Below are positions 61,551-64,000 of a DNA stretch of 64,000 bases, piece after piece (position 1 is the stretch's first letter; each line of letters begins with the position of its first letter). A program made the translations under genes and the position numbers. A model generated the notes under the pieces. That model saw nothing but the letters and a program-made list of their open reading frames with translations, had not been told where the DNA came from and made no database searches. The DNA lies in NCBI GenBank assembly GCA_019054805.1, contig JAHQIY010000001.1, positions 8,756,501-8,820,500 on the forward strand. Reading direction: 5' to 3'. Origin of the DNA: Brachionus manjavacas. Lineage: Eukaryota > Rotifera > Eurotatoria > Ploima > Brachionidae.

Positions 61551-62741
61551 GGAAAGTGGGTTTATTTTATAAAATATTTGCTATCATTTGCTGTGAAAAA
61601 AAAATTTTCCTTTGAGAAAACGTTAATTTTGAAAATAAATTCTTAAATTTTTACATTAATTATAAAGGTATTAAGCGTTCACAGATAAAACTATTTGTAA
61701 TGAAAACAATTCAATGTTAAATTAAACAACCTTTGAACAAGCAAATTGAATGAATTTTCAATCACACCTTGATTAAACTAGAAATATTTACATTTAACCA
61801 GTTTCAAAATTTATTGCCAATATAAATTGGCTAAAGCGTGGGTTCGTCCTATGGTTTAATTAAAGTAAAGTTCAGTTTGAACCAAGTCATTTATAATTAT
61901 ACAAATAAGTCTCACATACATTGTCTCTTAGGTGGACCCAACTAGAAAAGTTTTTCAAATACAAGTTTTATTTGAACATCTTAAAATAATATTTATCTTA
62001 ATGAAAATATTAATTGTTGGGTTACAATTTTATGTCAAATAACAAGCACTTTAATTAAGATTTACGTTGTTTTGCTCTAATATGACTCTATGGTGATCAT
62101 GTCAAATAATCCATAATGATTATTTAATCGAAATAAGCACAAGTAAATAACTATTTAAAAATTATAAAGAAAGCTCATTAGGAATACAAAAGTTTGTTTG
62201 TTTTTAATTTTTTTCTTAGCTAAAGAATAAAATTTTAAATTTTACCACGAATTGTAAAATTTTTGCAAAAAGCATGATTGACCACAAGCAAACAAATTCA
62301 TACAAATAAAACCCAGCTGCTTTTTGAATATAAATCTTTGTTTTTTAAAGAAAAATATTTTCCACTAATGACTGAGTCGAATTTTCACTTTTCTGATAAT
62401 CTATCAAAAGATTAAATTCAAAAGAATTAATGAGATTTAAGAAATTTAATTTTCTTAAGGTCAGAAAACGAAATCTTTTATTATTATTTTAATTAAACTC
62501 TTAATTTTTTGCAAAAGTTTTTTATTGTCTGAAATGATTTTCATTTTAAAATAAAAGCTATTTATTTATTAATTTTTAATTAGAAATTCGAAATCTCTGT
62601 AGAGCAAATTTTGAAAAAAATTTCTGCTCAAATGTTAGAATAAAATTTTGACTTTTTGGGCTTCTATAAAAATTTTTACTCACTTTTAACATTTTAAAGA
62701 CTAAAGAATTTTTTTCGCTAGTGATTTAGATTCAGCTAAAA
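61551..62741. other. intergenic, upstream of the membrane-protein gene
   Basis: No gene found. GATTCAG at 62729-62735 is acceptor-like and lies 6 bases before the start codon at 62742. Confidence 0.3.
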
Positions 62742-64000
62742 ATGGCCTGTATAATCTATTTAATATTTTTACTTATAAAATTAATAAATTGTAACCGTGA
62801 AATAAATAAAATTTTAGTCAATGATTTGAATATAATAGCAACGAAATTAGACGAGATACCGGAAACAAATTTGAATTTAAAGCTAGTCTTAGTATCTCAA
62901 GAATGCAGCAATGCTCGTCTAAAGTGGAGCATTCAAAACCCGCTATCCAAATCGGATTCCAAACCCAAACCAAAACAAGAATCAGATGCAAAAATTTTTG
63001 GTTTTCAAGTTGTCGTTCGCGAATACTTGGAACAAAAGGGAAGAAAAGTCCAAGAAGTATTAAGCTCAGAAGAAGTTATGATGAAAAAAAAAGACAAAAC
63101 TCTCAAAGTCTATAGTTCAAAGTTTATTGACTCGCGACAAAACAAATTCAAGCTGGTCAATTTATTGCGCAAGGACAAGGCTTCTTATCTAATCTGTTTG
63201 ATAATATACATGGATGTGACTGAGAGTGTCGCTTTTGAGAAACAATGTGTTGCCTTCAGTCTTCCGGTTATTTCAGATGACTTAAAATGTCAAAGTGACC
63301 AAGATTTTAAAAATGCTCCCAAAAAGTCACTTGGCAAAAAGTTAGTTACTCCAATGACAAAATTAATGGCAAGCAGCTCTACAATTGGAGATATCGAAGA
63401 CTTCAATGTTTCACAGAACTTGGATATTTTAAATCAAACAGTTTTGAATTCAATGGAAAAATTGAAAAAAAATTCTCCGATTTTGTCTCAGCACAACTGT
63501 GAGAACACATCAACATGTCGGCATTATTCCAATTTAATAATCGCTTTTGTGATCTGCGGAGTTCTTTTGGGGACAAACATTTTTATGTTCACAATCATCA
63601 TCATTCAAAATACCATAAAACTTGGTTTTCTGAAACGTAAACTTAATCTAATTAAGAATAACCCTAAGCTTTTTCATCCGTCTAATTTCGATCCTAATGA
63701 TCGAACCTTGATTAGTCTTTACGACAATAAGCACAGGTTTACCAGCTTTAAAAGTGCCTTGTGTCTTTCTTGTTCTGATTTTATGCAACTTATTTGTTGC
63801 GGTGTATTTAGAAATAGATTGAGCTCGAACCAAAGCAAAGTAGATGGATTAAAAAATATAGAAAATTTTGGCATTCACAATGAGCCAATTTACGATTCGG
63901 ATATTAACCAAAGTTGCACGACAATCACAAGACCTGGTTATATCTTGCAAGTGCCCAATTCTTCGTCTTCAGAGAGCTCAAGTGACATATCGACCCCATT
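62742..64000 (+). CDS. single-pass type I membrane protein, 3' end beyond window
   Basis: Open from ATG at 62742 to the window edge (419 codons, no stop). Signal peptide MACIIYLIFLLIKLINC (1-17). The ectodomain (about 18-262) has strand-like blocks (LNLKLVLVSQEC, ARLKWSI, FGFQVVVREYL, FKLVNLL, ASYLICLIIYMDV, EKQCVAFSLP) whose Trp, Tyr and spacing recall a fibronectin type III domain, followed by a spacer with NVS, NQT and NTS glycosylation sites. One transmembrane helix at about 264-290 (LIIAFVICGVLLGTNIFMF). The cytoplasmic tail has a CLSCSDFMQLICCG cluster that could be palmitoylated, and a Ser-rich stretch at the edge. Family not recognised; a cell-adhesion or receptor role would be a guess. 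Confidence 0.6.
   Translation, partial: MACIIYLIFLLIKLINCNREINKILVNDLNIIATKLDEIPETNLNLKLVLVSQECSNARLKWSIQNPLSKSDSKPKPKQESDAKIFGFQVVVREYLEQKGRKVQEVLSSEEVMMKKKDKTLKVYSSKFIDSRQNKFKLVNLLRKDKASYLICLIIYMDVTESVAFEKQCVAFSLPVISDDLKCQSDQDFKNAPKKSLGKKLVTPMTKLMASSSTIGDIEDFNVSQNLDILNQTVLNSMEKLKKNSPILSQHNCENTSTCRHYSNLIIAFVICGVLLGTNIFMFTIIIIQNTIKLGFLKRKLNLIKNNPKLFHPSNFDPNDRTLISLYDNKHRFTSFKSALCLSCSDFMQLICCGVFRNRLSSNQSKVDGLKNIENFGIHNEPIYDSDINQSCTTITRPGYILQVPNSSSSESSSDISTP

Noticed and set aside
62903..63115. 70-codon plus-strand frame
   Set aside because: Out-of-frame shadow inside the long membrane-protein frame that starts at 62742.

Overview
The window is nuclear DNA from a small metazoan. It is extremely AT-rich. 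Its genes are typical of animals: focal adhesion kinase, an NDFIP-type Nedd4 adaptor, a Ly6/quiver-type GPI protein, an N-terminal RASSF-like protein, a CFAP97-like ciliary protein, RAE1, VPS36 and an ATP11-type flippase. Introns are mostly about 50-70 bases, with canonical GT..AG ends inside long A/T runs. Several start codons lie 1-6 bases after a perfect splice acceptor, as expected with spliced-leader trans-splicing or tiny 5'UTR introns. A spiralian such as a monogonont rotifer would fit; that placement is inference, because no rRNA or mitochondrial marker is present.

Layout. 0-3 kb: the 3' part of a phospholipid flippase (+). 3-8.8 kb: a fold-back MITE, an RT scrap and a pogo/Tigger element with transposase remains. 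8.8-9.3 kb: Ly6/quiver-like gene (-). 9.9-10.4 kb: an AT-hook coding remnant split by a hAT element. 10.4-23.3 kb: a gene desert holding only LINE tails and MITEs. 23.3-25.3 kb: a three-exon EF-hand membrane protein (+) convergent with a secreted protein (-). 29.1-34.2 kb: a complete 17-exon FAK gene (-), divergent from RAE1 (+, 34.8 kb), followed by VPS36 (+, 36.2 kb). 38-42.3 kb: LINEs, a Ty3/gypsy integrase scrap and a GC-rich island. 42.7-44.0 kb: CFAP97-like (-). 47.0-48.0 kb: NDFIP (-, five exons). 48.7-55.4 kb: a dense LINE graveyard with a three-level nest (a MULE inside a LINE inside another LINE). 55.9-56.4 kb: RASSF-like RA-domain protein (+). 57-61.5 kb: a MULE-type MITE, a 44-bp LINE stub with a perfect target duplication, and another LINE. 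62.7 kb to the end: a type I membrane protein (+) that runs out of the window.

All spliced models below were built by hand from splice signals, phase and family alignment recalled from knowledge. Each keeps reading frame over all exons: flippase 2007 nt, FAK 2877 nt, NDFIP 735 nt, EF-hand protein 723 nt. The host genes do not form one pathway. FAK (adhesion signalling), RAE1 (nuclear pore/mRNA export), VPS36 (ESCRT-II), NDFIP (ubiquitin ligase adaptor) and the flippase (membrane asymmetry) are ordinary housekeeping or signalling genes. Most of the unusual biology here is in the layered mobile elements.
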